Below, in pieces: positions 16,171 through 24,693 of a stretch of 64,000 nucleotides of DNA. This DNA comes from Azospirillum tabaci. GTDB taxonomy: Bacteria > Pseudomonadota > Alphaproteobacteria > Azospirillales > Azospirillaceae. The position numbers and the translations under genes are program-made. The stretch covers positions 1 through 64,000 of the forward strand of contig NZ_JACCJY010000033.1 of NCBI RefSeq assembly GCF_014596085.1, read 5' to 3'. The notes below the pieces were generated by a model. The model did no database searches, was not told the origin of the DNA, and saw only the letters and a list, made by a program, of their open reading frames with translations. Positions within the stretch are counted from its first letter, which is position 1, and the number at the start of each line of letters is the position of its first letter.

Positions 16171-17703
16171 ATGATGGGCAAGAGGAAAGACGCGGCGGCG
16201 CGTCCAGCGCCGGAACCGGAGGCGTCCGGTCAGGGCAAGGCTGTTCCCCGCGACCAGGAGAACCGGCTGTCGCGCGGGCGTCTGATCGTCGCGCTGGACG
16301 CCCTGCTGTCGAAACGGAACGTCACGCTGGCCGCCCGCGACCTCGGTCTCCAGACCTCGGCGCTCAGCCGGCTCCTGGCGCAGATGCGCGAGGAGTTCGG
16401 CGATCCCCTGTTCATCCGCTCGGGCCGCGGTCTGGTGCCCACACCCTTCGCCGAAGCGTTGCGCCCGCGCGTCCAGGCGCTGGCCCGCGGGATCGACGCC
16501 CTGTTCGAACCGTCGGTGGAGCGCCCGGCGCTCGACGAGACCTTCGATCCCCGCTGGAACGTGCCGACCGGCATCGACGCGCCGCCGCTCCAGGTCCGGC
16601 CCGCCGGTTTGCTGGAGGGCCAGCCATCCCCGGCGCAGCTCGACGCGAAGCTGGAGAAGATTGCGCCGGACGCCACCGCGCAGGACCGTCTGGCCCGCCA
16701 CATCGGCGTGCTGGGCATCGCCGGAGGCGGCCATGGACGCCCCCTGACCGCCGAGGAGGCGGAGGAGGCGATGACCATCATTTTGGCGGGCGAGGCCGAT
16801 CCGGTGCAGGTCGGCGCGCTTCTCGGCATGATGCGGATGCGCGGTTCCACCGCACCGGAGCTGGCCGGGATGGTGCGGGCGATGCAGGCGCACGTCGCCG
16901 CCGGGCTCGGCCGGACGATCCAAGCGGACATCGACTGGCCATGCTTCACCTCGCCCAACTACCACAACCCGCCCTGGTTCTTCCACGCGGCACGGCTGGT
17001 CGCGCAAGCTGGCCACCGGGTGCTGCTGCACGGCAGCACGGGCTGCAGCGCGGCCTCCGGACGGTACGAGTTCATCGCGCCCACCGTGGGCATCCCGGTC
17101 TGCAGCAGCGCGCGGGAGATTGCGGCGGCGCTGGCGGCGCACCGGATCGCCTACGCGCCGCTCGCCGCCCTGTCCCCGCAGATCTACCGGCTGATCGGGC
17201 TGCACCGGCTGACCCAGACCCGCTCCGCCGTGTTCGAGGCCGTGCATCTTCTGAAGCCGTCCAAGGCCAAGACTTCCCTGCTGGGCGCGGCGAAGCCGAC
17301 CTACCGTGAGCTCCACCGTGATGCCGCCCGCATTCTCGGTTGGAAGCACATGGCCGTGCTGGGCAGCGTGCGCGACGTGGCCCAGTTCACGCCCTTCCGC
17401 CCCTCTTCGATCCACCGTCTGGTCAACGGCGACGCGGAGGACCTCATCCTGCCCGCTTGCATGGACGAGCCGCCGCCCACGCCGCGCCCGCGCGGCACCA
17501 GCCTGGAATATTGGCAGGGGGTGTGGACCGGGGCGGTGCGCGACGCGCGGGCGGAGCGCATCATCGTCGGCACCGCGGCCTTCGCCCTGTTCGCCCTTCC
17601 CGGCGCCACCGGACCGGCCTTCGCCGACGCCCTGCGGCTGGCCGAACAGCTCTGGAAAGCCCGTCTCGGGCAGACCGCTGTGGCGGTCCGGATTCCCGGC
17701 TGA
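16171..17703 (+). CDS. LysR-type HTH fused to a TrpD2/YbiB-like (glycosyltransferase family 3) protein
   Basis: 510 residues in two parts. Residues 34-105 are a LysR-style winged helix-turn-helix (VTLAARDLGLQTSALSRLLA, then FIRSGRGLVPTPFAEAL). Residues 150-505 match the anthranilate phosphoribosyltransferase-like fold: a helical N-terminal bundle (LTAEEAEEAMTIILAGEADP, LLGMMRMRGSTAPELAGMV) and a catalytic-like domain with LLHGSTGCSAASGRYEFI in place of the usual KHGNR-SSxxGSAD region. This means it is closer to YbiB/TrpD2, nucleic-acid-binding relatives, than to true TrpD. An iron-operator-like site precedes it and a Fiu-type receptor gene follows, echoing the E. coli ybiB-ybiX-fiu neighbourhood. 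The ATG start lacks a good ribosome site. A role as iron-linked regulator is inference. Confidence 0.8.
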   Translation: MMGKRKDAAARPAPEPEASGQGKAVPRDQENRLSRGRLIVALDALLSKRNVTLAARDLGLQTSALSRLLAQMREEFGDPLFIRSGRGLVPTPFAEALRPRVQALARGIDALFEPSVERPALDETFDPRWNVPTGIDAPPLQVRPAGLLEGQPSPAQLDAKLEKIAPDATAQDRLARHIGVLGIAGGGHGRPLTAEEAEEAMTIILAGEADPVQVGALLGMMRMRGSTAPELAGMVRAMQAHVAAGLGRTIQADIDWPCFTSPNYHNPPWFFHAARLVAQAGHRVLLHGSTGCSAASGRYEFIAPTVGIPVCSSAREIAAALAAHRIAYAPLAALSPQIYRLIGLHRLTQTRSAVFEAVHLLKPSKAKTSLLGAAKPTYRELHRDAARILGWKHMAVLGSVRDVAQFTPFRPSSIHRLVNGDAEDLILPACMDEPPPTPRPRGTSLEYWQGVWTGAVRDARAERIIVGTAAFALFALPGATGPAFADALRLAEQLWKARLGQTAVAVRIPG

Positions 17704-17740
17704 CGTATAGAAGACGTTCGACCTGCGGCCGCTCAGCATA

Positions 17741-17757
17741 TTGAGAATAATTCTTAT
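17741..17757. promoter_or_regulatory. Iron-responsive operator-like dyad 1
   Basis: TTGAGAA-TAA-TTCTTAT with core AGAATAATTCT. It also reads as a Fur-type site GAGAATAATTCTTATTATC (14 of 19). It lies 38 bases after the fusion gene stop. Confidence 0.5.
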
Positions 17758-17966
17758 TATCGGCGTTGCTGCTTTGCAACAGTCCGGTCGCTCCTCCTCC
17801 GCCAGCGCCGCCCAAAGCGCTTGAGCGGGCGCTTTAAGTAGTTGTCCTGATTGGTAAATATGCGATATCGGCGGGACCCTTCCGGGGCTCCGGAGGGGGC
17901 GCCACGGGGCTCCGCCAAACGGCATATCCCTGCATGCGCTGGGGCTGAATGACGGTGATTTTGCAA

Positions 17967-17983
17967 TTTAGAATTATTCTGAA
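17967..17983. promoter_or_regulatory. Iron-responsive operator-like dyad 2 (ICE-box-like)
   Basis: TTTAGAA-TTA-TTCTGAA, one base off the inverted TTTAGAA-N3-TTCTAAA motif reported for Irr. It is 90 bases upstream of the receptor start. Confidence 0.5.
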
Positions 17984-18072
17984 TGATCGCCGTTGAAGGG
18001 GGCGCCTCCCCGATTGGTAGATACCCGCCGCTGATCGGCGCATCCGCCACGACGATTTATCGGGAGAGCTTA

Positions 18073-20370
18073 ATGTTGCAATCGAATGTCCCCGACCGCC
18101 TCCGACCCATCATCGCCGGCGCCGCCGCGACGGCGGGCTTGGCGATGTCCTTCTCCACCCTGGCGACGGTGGCTGAGGCTCAGACGGCCGGTTCGGGGAC
18201 CGGGACCGCGCCCGCGCCGGGCGCCGCGGCCGGCGACGCCACCGTCCTCGACCCGGTGCGGGTCGGCGCCGACCGCCCGGCGGACACCGGGAATGTGAAC
18301 GCCAAGCCCACCGGCATCTCCCGCCTGCCCGACACGGTCAAGGACACGCCCCGCGTCGTCAACGTCGTTCCGGAAGAGATCATCGAGCAGCAGCGCGCCA
18401 CGACGCTGGAACAGGTCCTGCGCAACGTCCCCGGCATCACCATTTCCTCCGGCGAAGGCAACGGCGGCCAGAACGGCGACCAGTTCCGCATCCGCGGCCT
18501 GACCGCCCGCGGCGACATCTACACCGACGGCCTGAAGGACTTCGGCGTCTACACCCACGACGTCTTCAACACCGAGTCCGTGCAGGTCTTCAAGGGCCCG
18601 TCGGGCAACGGCTTCGGCGTCGGCAACTCCGGCGGCGTCATCAACCAGGGCACCAAGAAGGCCGGGCTTGAGAAGCGCTACAACGTCGAGCAGTCGGTCG
18701 GTTCCGGCCCGGTCTACCGCACCACGGTGGACGTGAACCAGCCGATCAACGAGACGACCGCGCTGCGCTTCAACGGCCTGTACCATGACCAGGACATCGC
18801 CGACCGCGACGAGGTCGAGGCCAAGCGCAAAGGCTTCGCCGCCGACCTGGGCGTGGGGCTGGGCACCCCGACGACCTGGCACCTGAACTACTCCTATCTG
18901 AACGGCGAGAAGACGCCGGACATGGGCCAGCCCATGATCCGCGGCCGCGACGGCATCCTGCGTCCGGCGCCGGAGTTCGGGCTCGACCGCTCGACCTCCT
19001 ACGTCCGCAACCTGGACCGCGACGACACCGACAACCACATCGTCACCTCGACCCTGGCCCATGAGGTCAGCAAGAACCTGTCCTTCTACAACGACAGCCG
19101 CTACAGCCATTACGAGCGCGATTTCGTCTCGACGGCCCCGGCGGCGCTGACCGCCGCGGCCAACACCGCCTTCCTGAACGGCGGCAACCCGGTGATCTCC
19201 TATGGCGCCGGCGGCGGCATGGCCTTCAAGCAGAAGGGCTGGGGCGTCCAGAACGTCGCCGGCGTGAAGGCGGAGGGCAACTTCCTCGGCCTCTACCACA
19301 AGGTGAACGGCGGCCTGGACCTGAATTACCAGAAGGACGAGCGCCGCGGCGGCACCTGGGTCAACCGCACCAACACCCAGACCATCCGCAACCCCAGCCA
19401 CAGTTACCCGGCCAACGCCTTCCTCACCTACCCGGCGACCGGCCTGCGTGAGGCCAGCGTCGCCAACACGGGCCTGTTCATCACCGACCGCGTGTGGCTG
19501 TTCGACCAGCTCTCGGTGCAGGGCGGCCTGCGTTGGGACTACTTCCGCACCACCTTCAAGTCCGCCGACCCGGCGGTGGTGGGCGGCAACGAGACCACCC
19601 GCACGCTCAGCCCGTCCGCCAGCCTGATCTACGAGCCGACAAAGGACGTGTCGCTCTACTTCTCCTACGCGCGTTCCAACAAGCCGATCGGTGTGGACAT
19701 CGCCGCGCAGGTCACCAACGGCACGTCGGAGACGCCGCGGGCCGGGCGTGACTTCGATCCGGAAAAGACCGACCTGTACGAGATCGGCGGCAAGGCCGAC
19801 TTCTTCGCCGGCCGGCTGGGCGTGAACGGCGCGCTGTTCCAGATCGAGAAGAGCAACACCTACGCGGTCGACCCGGCCACCGGCACGATCACCGACGGCT
19901 TCTCCGAAGCCGGCCTCGGCACCCGCATCCGCGGCTTCGAAGCCGGGGTGAGCGGCAAGGTGATCGAGGGCTGGAGCGTCTACGCCAGCTACGCCTACCT
20001 CGACGGCGAGGTGAAGGAGTCGCGCACCAACCCGGCGGTCATCGGCAACGAGGCCCCGAACGTGCCGAAGCACAACGCAAGCCTGTGGACGACCTACGAG
20101 TTCGGCGCCGGCTTCGTGCCCGGCAAGTTCCTGGTCGGCGGCGGCATCCAGTACGCTTCGGAATACTGGGCCGACAGCGCCAACACCGCCCGCGTGCCGG
20201 AGACGGTTTCGCTGGACAGCGTGGTGTCCTACGAGATCAACAACCTGTCCCTGGCGCTCAACGCCTACAACCTGACCGACCACCGCAACTACGCCTCGGC
20301 TTTCAACGCCACCCGTGCGGTGCCGGCGTCGGGCCGCACCTTCATGCTGACCGCCGGCGTCACCTTCTGA
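18073..20370 (+). CDS. TonB-dependent siderophore receptor, Fiu/PiuA-like
   Basis: 765-residue outer-membrane receptor. A signal peptide (to about residue 36, ...ATVAEAQ) is followed by a plug domain (DTPRVVNVVPEEIIEQQ, LRNVPGITISSGEGNGGQNG, FRIRGL) and a 22-strand barrel ending in an aromatic (RTFMLTAGVTF). Family members import catecholate or hydroxamate ferric siderophores using TonB energy. The start at ATG 18073 has GGGAGAG 5 bases upstream. The downstream PiuC/YbiX gene supports the Fiu/PiuA grouping. Two iron-type operators lie upstream and a terminator-like hairpin separates it from piuC. Confidence 0.92.
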   Translation: MLQSNVPDRLRPIIAGAAATAGLAMSFSTLATVAEAQTAGSGTGTAPAPGAAAGDATVLDPVRVGADRPADTGNVNAKPTGISRLPDTVKDTPRVVNVVPEEIIEQQRATTLEQVLRNVPGITISSGEGNGGQNGDQFRIRGLTARGDIYTDGLKDFGVYTHDVFNTESVQVFKGPSGNGFGVGNSGGVINQGTKKAGLEKRYNVEQSVGSGPVYRTTVDVNQPINETTALRFNGLYHDQDIADRDEVEAKRKGFAADLGVGLGTPTTWHLNYSYLNGEKTPDMGQPMIRGRDGILRPAPEFGLDRSTSYVRNLDRDDTDNHIVTSTLAHEVSKNLSFYNDSRYSHYERDFVSTAPAALTAAANTAFLNGGNPVISYGAGGGMAFKQKGWGVQNVAGVKAEGNFLGLYHKVNGGLDLNYQKDERRGGTWVNRTNTQTIRNPSHSYPANAFLTYPATGLREASVANTGLFITDRVWLFDQLSVQGGLRWDYFRTTFKSADPAVVGGNETTRTLSPSASLIYEPTKDVSLYFSYARSNKPIGVDIAAQVTNGTSETPRAGRDFDPEKTDLYEIGGKADFFAGRLGVNGALFQIEKSNTYAVDPATGTITDGFSEAGLGTRIRGFEAGVSGKVIEGWSVYASYAYLDGEVKESRTNPAVIGNEAPNVPKHNASLWTTYEFGAGFVPGKFLVGGGIQYASEYWADSANTARVPETVSLDSVVSYEINNLSLALNAYNLTDHRNYASAFNATRAVPASGRTFMLTAGVTF

Positions 20371-20379
20371 TCCCGGCCA

Positions 20380-20434
20380 GGCCGGACCGCGTTCCCGGAC
20401 CATCCTCCGGGGGGCGGTCCGGCCTTCTTCTGTT
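20380..20434 (+). terminator. Terminator-like hairpin between receptor and piuC
   Basis: GGCCGGACCGC (20380-20390) pairs with GCGGTCCGGCC (20414-20424), with an inner CCCGGA/TCCGGG stem, then TTCTTCTGTT. It may attenuate rather than fully stop transcription into piuC. Confidence 0.7.
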
Positions 20435-20452
20435 GCAAAAGGATTCCTCCCC

Positions 20453-21139
20453 GTGCTTCTGCAAATCCCCGACGTTCTGACCGCCGACGAAGTCGCCCAC
20501 TGCCGCGCGGTGCTGGAGGCGTCACCCTGGGTCGATGGCCGCGTCACCGCGGGCTCCCAGGCGCTATCGGCCAAGAACAACCTGCAGATCCCGGAGGAGA
20601 GCGACACCGCCCGCGACCTGGGCGTGGTCATCCTGAAGGCGCTCGGCCGCAACCCGGCCTTCAACTCCGCGGCCCTGCCGCTGCGTGTCCTGCCGCCCAT
20701 GTTCAACCGCTACGACCTGGACATGACCTACGGCAACCATGTGGACAACGCCATCCGGGCCATTCCGGGCACCGGCGGCATGCGCATGCGGGCCGATGTC
20801 TCCACCACGATCTTCCTCAGCGATCCCGGCGAGTATGACGGCGGCGATCTGGTCGTCGAGGACACCTACGGCACCAAGGGCGTGAAGCTGCCGGCGGGGC
20901 ACGCTGTGGTCTACCCGTCCAGCAGCCTGCACCGGGTGACCCCGGTGACGCGCGGCTCGCGCTGGGCCTCCTTCTTCTTCACGCAGTCGCTGGTCAAGGA
21001 CGACGGGCTGCGGGCGATGCTCTACGACCTCGACGTGGCGATCATCGACCTGCGCCGGGAACTGGGCGACCAGCACCCGTCCGTGCTGGCCCTGGTGAAC
21101 CACTATCACAACCTGCTGCGGCGCTGGGCGGAGGTGTGA
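20453..21139 (+). CDS. piuC: PKHD-type Fe(II)/2-oxoglutarate dioxygenase, PiuC/YbiX
   Basis: 228-residue non-heme iron dioxygenase. The metal triad is visible as YGNHVDNAI (His-x-Asp) and SSLHRVTPVTRGSRW (distal His, with Arg for 2-oxoglutarate). Relatives sit beside Fiu/PiuA receptors and are iron-repressed; the physiological substrate is not established. GTG 20453 follows AAAGGA at suitable spacing. The stop overlaps the next start (TGATG), coupling it to the Sel1 protein. Confidence 0.92.
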   Translation: MLLQIPDVLTADEVAHCRAVLEASPWVDGRVTAGSQALSAKNNLQIPEESDTARDLGVVILKALGRNPAFNSAALPLRVLPPMFNRYDLDMTYGNHVDNAIRAIPGTGGMRMRADVSTTIFLSDPGEYDGGDLVVEDTYGTKGVKLPAGHAVVYPSSSLHRVTPVTRGSRWASFFFTQSLVKDDGLRAMLYDLDVAIIDLRRELGDQHPSVLALVNHYHNLLRRWAEV

Positions 21140-21825
21140 TGGACGGCGTCGCAGCCGCCTGCCCGACGAACGGGCCGGACATCATCGACGTGCAGCTCGC
21201 CCTGGGGCAGCGATGCCTCGACCGGGGCGGAGCGGAGCGGGCGCAGGCGGTGGAGTGGTTCCGCATCGCCGCCCGCAGCGGCGACGCCCGCGCCGTCAAC
21301 ATGCTGGGCCGCTGCCACGAGCACGGCTGGGGCGTGCCCGCCGATCCCGTCCAGGCCGCCGCTTACTACCGGCGCGCCGCCGAGTTGGGCGACGCGTGGG
21401 CGCTGTTCAACCTGGCCGACCTGCATTGCCGCGGCGTGGGCGTCGCGGCGGACGACGCCGAAGCCTACCGCCTCTACGCCGCCGCGGCCCGCAAGGGCAA
21501 CGTGAAGGCGCTGAACATGCTGGGCCTCTTCCACGAGACCGGGCGCGCGGTGGCGGAGGATGGGGCGGGCGCCCGCCAACTCTTCCAGGCGGCCGCGGAG
21601 GGCGGAGACTGCTGGGGCCGTTTCAACCACGCCCGCCTGCTGCTTCAGGACGGCCGGACGGAGGAGGCGCTGGCGTGGTTCGCGCGGGCGCTGGAAACCG
21701 GCTTCCCCGACTTCCACCGCGGCATGGCTGCCGCCCTGGCCGACCAGCCCGACCCCCGCCTGCGCGCGCTGGCGCGGCGGGCGGGCGAGTTGGCGGAGGG
21801 CCGTTCTGAACAGCCCTCTCCCTAG
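21139..21825 (+). CDS. Sel1-repeat (TPR-like) protein
   Basis: 228 residues built of about four Sel1 repeats: AVEWFRIAARSGDARAVNMLG, AAAYYRRAAELGDAWALFNLA, AYRLYAAAARKGNVKALNMLG, ARQLFQAAAEGGDCWGRFNHA. Such solenoids mediate protein-protein contacts. No signal peptide, so cytosolic. It is translationally coupled to piuC; a Sel1/TPR protein next to piuC also occurs in pseudomonads, from memory. A role as a partner of the dioxygenase is inference. Confidence 0.85.
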   Translation: MDGVAAACPTNGPDIIDVQLALGQRCLDRGGAERAQAVEWFRIAARSGDARAVNMLGRCHEHGWGVPADPVQAAAYYRRAAELGDAWALFNLADLHCRGVGVAADDAEAYRLYAAAARKGNVKALNMLGLFHETGRAVAEDGAGARQLFQAAAEGGDCWGRFNHARLLLQDGRTEEALAWFARALETGFPDFHRGMAAALADQPDPRLRALARRAGELAEGRSEQPSP

Positions 21826-21859
21826 AGGGGAAAGGGAGCAATTCTTGAGGACCCCCGCG

Positions 21860-22948
21860 ATGAGCGTTCCCGCCGACACCGTCTCGCTCTACGACTACGA
21901 GCGCCACTTCACCACCCGCGTTGACGCGGCAACCCGCGCCTACATCGCGGGGACCGGGGCGGACGGCATCACCCGGCAGGCCAACCGCGACGCCTACGAC
22001 CGGATGCGGCTGATGCCGCGGGCGCTGCGCGACCTGTCGCAGGCCAGTGCGGCGACGACCCTGTTCGGGCGGGAGATGCCCTATCCCATTTTGATCGCGC
22101 CCATGGCCTTCCACCGGCTGGTCCATCGCGACGGGGAGCGGGCGACCGCGCAGGCGGCGGGCCTCACCGGCACCTGGATGACCGTCAGCACCCAGTCCAG
22201 CGTGACGCTGGAGGAGGTCGCGGCGGCGGCCGGCGGGCCGCTGTGGTTCCAGCTCTACACCCAGCCCCGGCCGGAGGACACGCTCACTCTGGTGCGGCGG
22301 GCGGAGGCGGCGGGCTACCGCGCGCTGGTGCTGACGGTGGACGCGCCGGTCAGCGGCCTGCGCAACATCGAACAGCGCGCCGGTTTCCGCCTGCCCGACG
22401 GCATCGCACCGGTCAATTTGGCGGGGCTGGCTCCGGACAGCGTCACCCCGTCACGCCCGGGCAGTCCGGTCTTCCAGGGCATGCTGCACGCCGCCGCCAC
22501 CTGGGACACCGTGCGCCTGCTGTGCGCCGAGACGCCTCTGCCGGTGCTGCTGAAGGGGATCATGAACCCCGACGACGTGGATCCCGCCATCGAGGCGGGG
22601 GCGGCGGGGATCATCGTGTCGAACCATGGCGGGCGGACGCTGGACACGCTGCCCGCGGTGGCGGAGGTTCTGCCGCTGGTCTCCGCCCGCGCGGCGGGCC
22701 GCCTGCCGATCCTGGCGGACGGCGGCATCCGGCGCGGCACCGACATCCTGAAGGCCCTCGCGCTGGGCGCCGACGCGGTGCTGGTGGGCCAGCCGGTGCT
22801 GCACGCCCTGGCGGTCGGCGGCATGGCGGGGGTGGCCCACATGCTGACCATCCTGCAGACCGAGCTGGAGGTCGCCATGGCGCTGAGCGGGCGGGCGCGG
22901 CTGGCCGACATCGACCGTTCGGTGATCTTCGACCCGCCGCGCCTCTGA
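21860..22948 (+). CDS. FMN-dependent alpha-hydroxyacid dehydrogenase/oxidase (lactate dehydrogenase type)
   Basis: 362-residue TIM-barrel flavoprotein. Seen: PILIAPMAFHRLVHRDGE, FQLYTQ, the active-site LLKGI lysine, and the catalytic SNHGGRTLD (His base and substrate Arg) with ILADGGIRRGTDILKAL phosphate binding. It oxidises 2-hydroxy acids such as lactate or glycolate; electron acceptor unknown. GAGGA precedes ATG 21860. It is last in the receptor-piuC-Sel1 cluster, 34 bases downstream. Its substrate could be a siderophore-derived hydroxy acid, but this is inference. Confidence 0.9.
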   Translation: MSVPADTVSLYDYERHFTTRVDAATRAYIAGTGADGITRQANRDAYDRMRLMPRALRDLSQASAATTLFGREMPYPILIAPMAFHRLVHRDGERATAQAAGLTGTWMTVSTQSSVTLEEVAAAAGGPLWFQLYTQPRPEDTLTLVRRAEAAGYRALVLTVDAPVSGLRNIEQRAGFRLPDGIAPVNLAGLAPDSVTPSRPGSPVFQGMLHAAATWDTVRLLCAETPLPVLLKGIMNPDDVDPAIEAGAAGIIVSNHGGRTLDTLPAVAEVLPLVSARAAGRLPILADGGIRRGTDILKALALGADAVLVGQPVLHALAVGGMAGVAHMLTILQTELEVAMALSGRARLADIDRSVIFDPPRL

Positions 22949-22954
22949 GGCGCC

Positions 22955-23713
22955 TTACTGATAATACAGGGCGATGCGCTGGCCGGCGTTCTCCATCACC
23001 TGGGCCTCGACGCCGTAGACGTCGCGGATGACATCGGGCGTGATGATGACCTCCGGCGGCCCCTGGTGCACCACCCGCCCGTCGCGCATCGCGACGATGC
23101 GGTCGGAGTAGCAGGAGGCGAAGTTGATGTCGTGCAGCACCAGCACGATGGTCTTGCCGAACTCGTCCGCGGTGCGGCGGAACAGCTTCATCATCGCCAC
23201 CGCGTGCTTGACGTCGAGGTTGTTCAGCGGCTCGTCGAGCAGGATGTATTCGGTGTCCTGGCACAGCACCATGGCGATGAAGGCGCGCTGGCGCTGGCCG
23301 CCCGACAGCTCGTCCAGGAAGCGGCCGGACAGCGGCTCCAGGTCCAGGTAGCGCAGCGCCTTGGCGATGTGCCCGCGGTCGGCTTCGGTCAGGCGGCCCT
23401 TGCTGTGCGGGTAGCGGCCGAAGGCGACGAGATCCTCCACCGTTAGGCGGGACATGATCTGGTTGTCCTGGCGCAGGATGGACAGGCGGCGGGCCAGCAC
23501 CTCGCCGGGGGTCGTGGTCACGTCCAGGCCGTCGACCATCACCGTGCCCGAGGTCATCGGCAGCAGGCGGCTGACGATCGACAGCAGCGTCGACTTCCCC
23601 GCCCCGTTCGGCCCGATCAGCGAGATCACCCCGCCCGCCGGCAGGGACAGGGACACGCCGTCGACGACGACGGTGCCGTTGTAGCGTTTCGTGATGTTCT
23701 TGACGTCGATCAT
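22955..23713 (-). CDS. Siderophore ABC importer ATPase (FecE/YclP type)
   Basis: 252-residue ATPase. Seen: Walker A GPNGAGKSTL, Q-loop LRQDNQIMSRLTVEDLVAFG, signature LSGGQRQRAF, Walker B YILLDEPLNNLD, and switch His VLHDINFA. The RYPHSKGRL insertion and overall pattern match the YclNOPQ/FepC-like ferric siderophore group. Minus ATG at 23713 overlaps the upstream permease stop by 4 bases. Last gene of a four-gene importer operon. It converges with the lactate-type dehydrogenase gene with only 6 bases between. Confidence 0.93.
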   Translation of the reverse strand: MIDVKNITKRYNGTVVVDGVSLSLPAGGVISLIGPNGAGKSTLLSIVSRLLPMTSGTVMVDGLDVTTTPGEVLARRLSILRQDNQIMSRLTVEDLVAFGRYPHSKGRLTEADRGHIAKALRYLDLEPLSGRFLDELSGGQRQRAFIAMVLCQDTEYILLDEPLNNLDVKHAVAMMKLFRRTADEFGKTIVLVLHDINFASCYSDRIVAMRDGRVVHQGPPEVIITPDVIRDVYGVEAQVMENAGQRIALYYQ

Positions 23714-24693
23714 CGGGCCGAACCCCGCACCAGGATGAACAGGAAGGCGAGACCGCCCACGAACTCGATGACGATGCTGAGCGCGGCGTTGTAGCCGAAC
23801 ACCCGCTCCAGCACGAGCTGGCCGGCGACCAGCGTCAGGACGGCGATCAGCACCGCGGCGGGCAGGATCAGCGCGTGCCGGTGCGAGCGGATCACCAGAT
23901 AGGCGAGGTTGGCGACCAGCAGCCCGAAGAAGGTCACCGGCCCGACCAGCGCCGTGGACACCGACACCAGGATGGACACCATCACCAGCACCGCCATCAC
24001 CGCGCGCCGGTGCTCCACGCCGAGGTTGATCGCGGCGTCGCGCCCCAGCGCCAGCACGTCGAAGGTGCGCCGCCAGCGCCAGCCGACCAGCGACACCGCC
24101 AGCACGACCAGCGCCGACACGGTCAGCAGCGCGACGTCCACCCGGTTGAAGTTGGCGAACAGCCGGTCCTGGACGGTCAGGAACTCGTTGGGGTCGATGA
24201 TGCGCTGAAGGAAGCTGGTCACGCTGCGGAACAGCACGCCGAACACGATGCCGACGAGAAGCAGCAGATGCAGGCTGCGCCGGTTGTCGCCCCGTCCCGC
24301 CCCGTTGAACAGCCACCAATAGAGCAGGCCGGAGAAGACGACCATCGACGCCACCTCCACGCCGAAGCGCAGACGCGGATCAAGCGTGGCGACGAGGCCG
24401 CTGCCGAACTGGAAGACCAACACCGTCTGGATCAGGCGGTACAGATAGTCGAACCCCATCACCGAAGGGGTGAGGATGCGGTTGTTGGTGATCGTCTGGA
24501 ACAGCACGGTCGACACGGCGACGGCGTAGCCGACCAGCACCATCGCGGCGATCTTGGTGCCGCGGAAGGCCAGGATGAAGTCCCACTTGCCCCGCGCGCC
24601 CAGCGTCATGAACAGCGCGATCGAGAGCAGGGTCAGCGCCGACAGGCCGCCCAGGACGACCATCGGCGACAGGATGCGGCGGTCAGCCGGCAT
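23710..24693 (-). CDS. Siderophore ABC importer permease 2 (FecCD family)
   Basis: 327-residue inner-membrane permease with about nine helices. Seen: FQTITNNRILTPSVMGFDYLY (the FecCD NRILTP-SVMG motif) and LGRDAAINLGVEH, GPVTFFGLLVANLAYL, the coupling and gating regions. It pairs with the other permease of this operon to form a heterodimer, as in YclN/YclO. Overlaps both neighbours (4 and 11 bases), so expression is coupled. Confidence 0.92.
   Translation of the reverse strand: MPADRRILSPMVVLGGLSALTLLSIALFMTLGARGKWDFILAFRGTKIAAMVLVGYAVAVSTVLFQTITNNRILTPSVMGFDYLYRLIQTVLVFQFGSGLVATLDPRLRFGVEVASMVVFSGLLYWWLFNGAGRGDNRRSLHLLLLVGIVFGVLFRSVTSFLQRIIDPNEFLTVQDRLFANFNRVDVALLTVSALVVLAVSLVGWRWRRTFDVLALGRDAAINLGVEHRRAVMAVLVMVSILVSVSTALVGPVTFFGLLVANLAYLVIRSHRHALILPAAVLIAVLTLVAGQLVLERVFGYNAALSIVIEFVGGLAFLFILVRGSAR

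Larger units (their letters stand above)
17704..18072. other. 369-base regulatory gap before the TonB receptor
   Basis: Holds two iron-operator-like dyads (17741-17757, 17967-17983). A weak hairpin AAAGCGC/GCGCTTT (17814-17835) may end the fusion transcript. A GC hairpin lies near 17878-17896. The phrase GATTGGTA-A/G-ATA is repeated at about 17849 and 18013. No credible gene. Confidence 0.5.
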
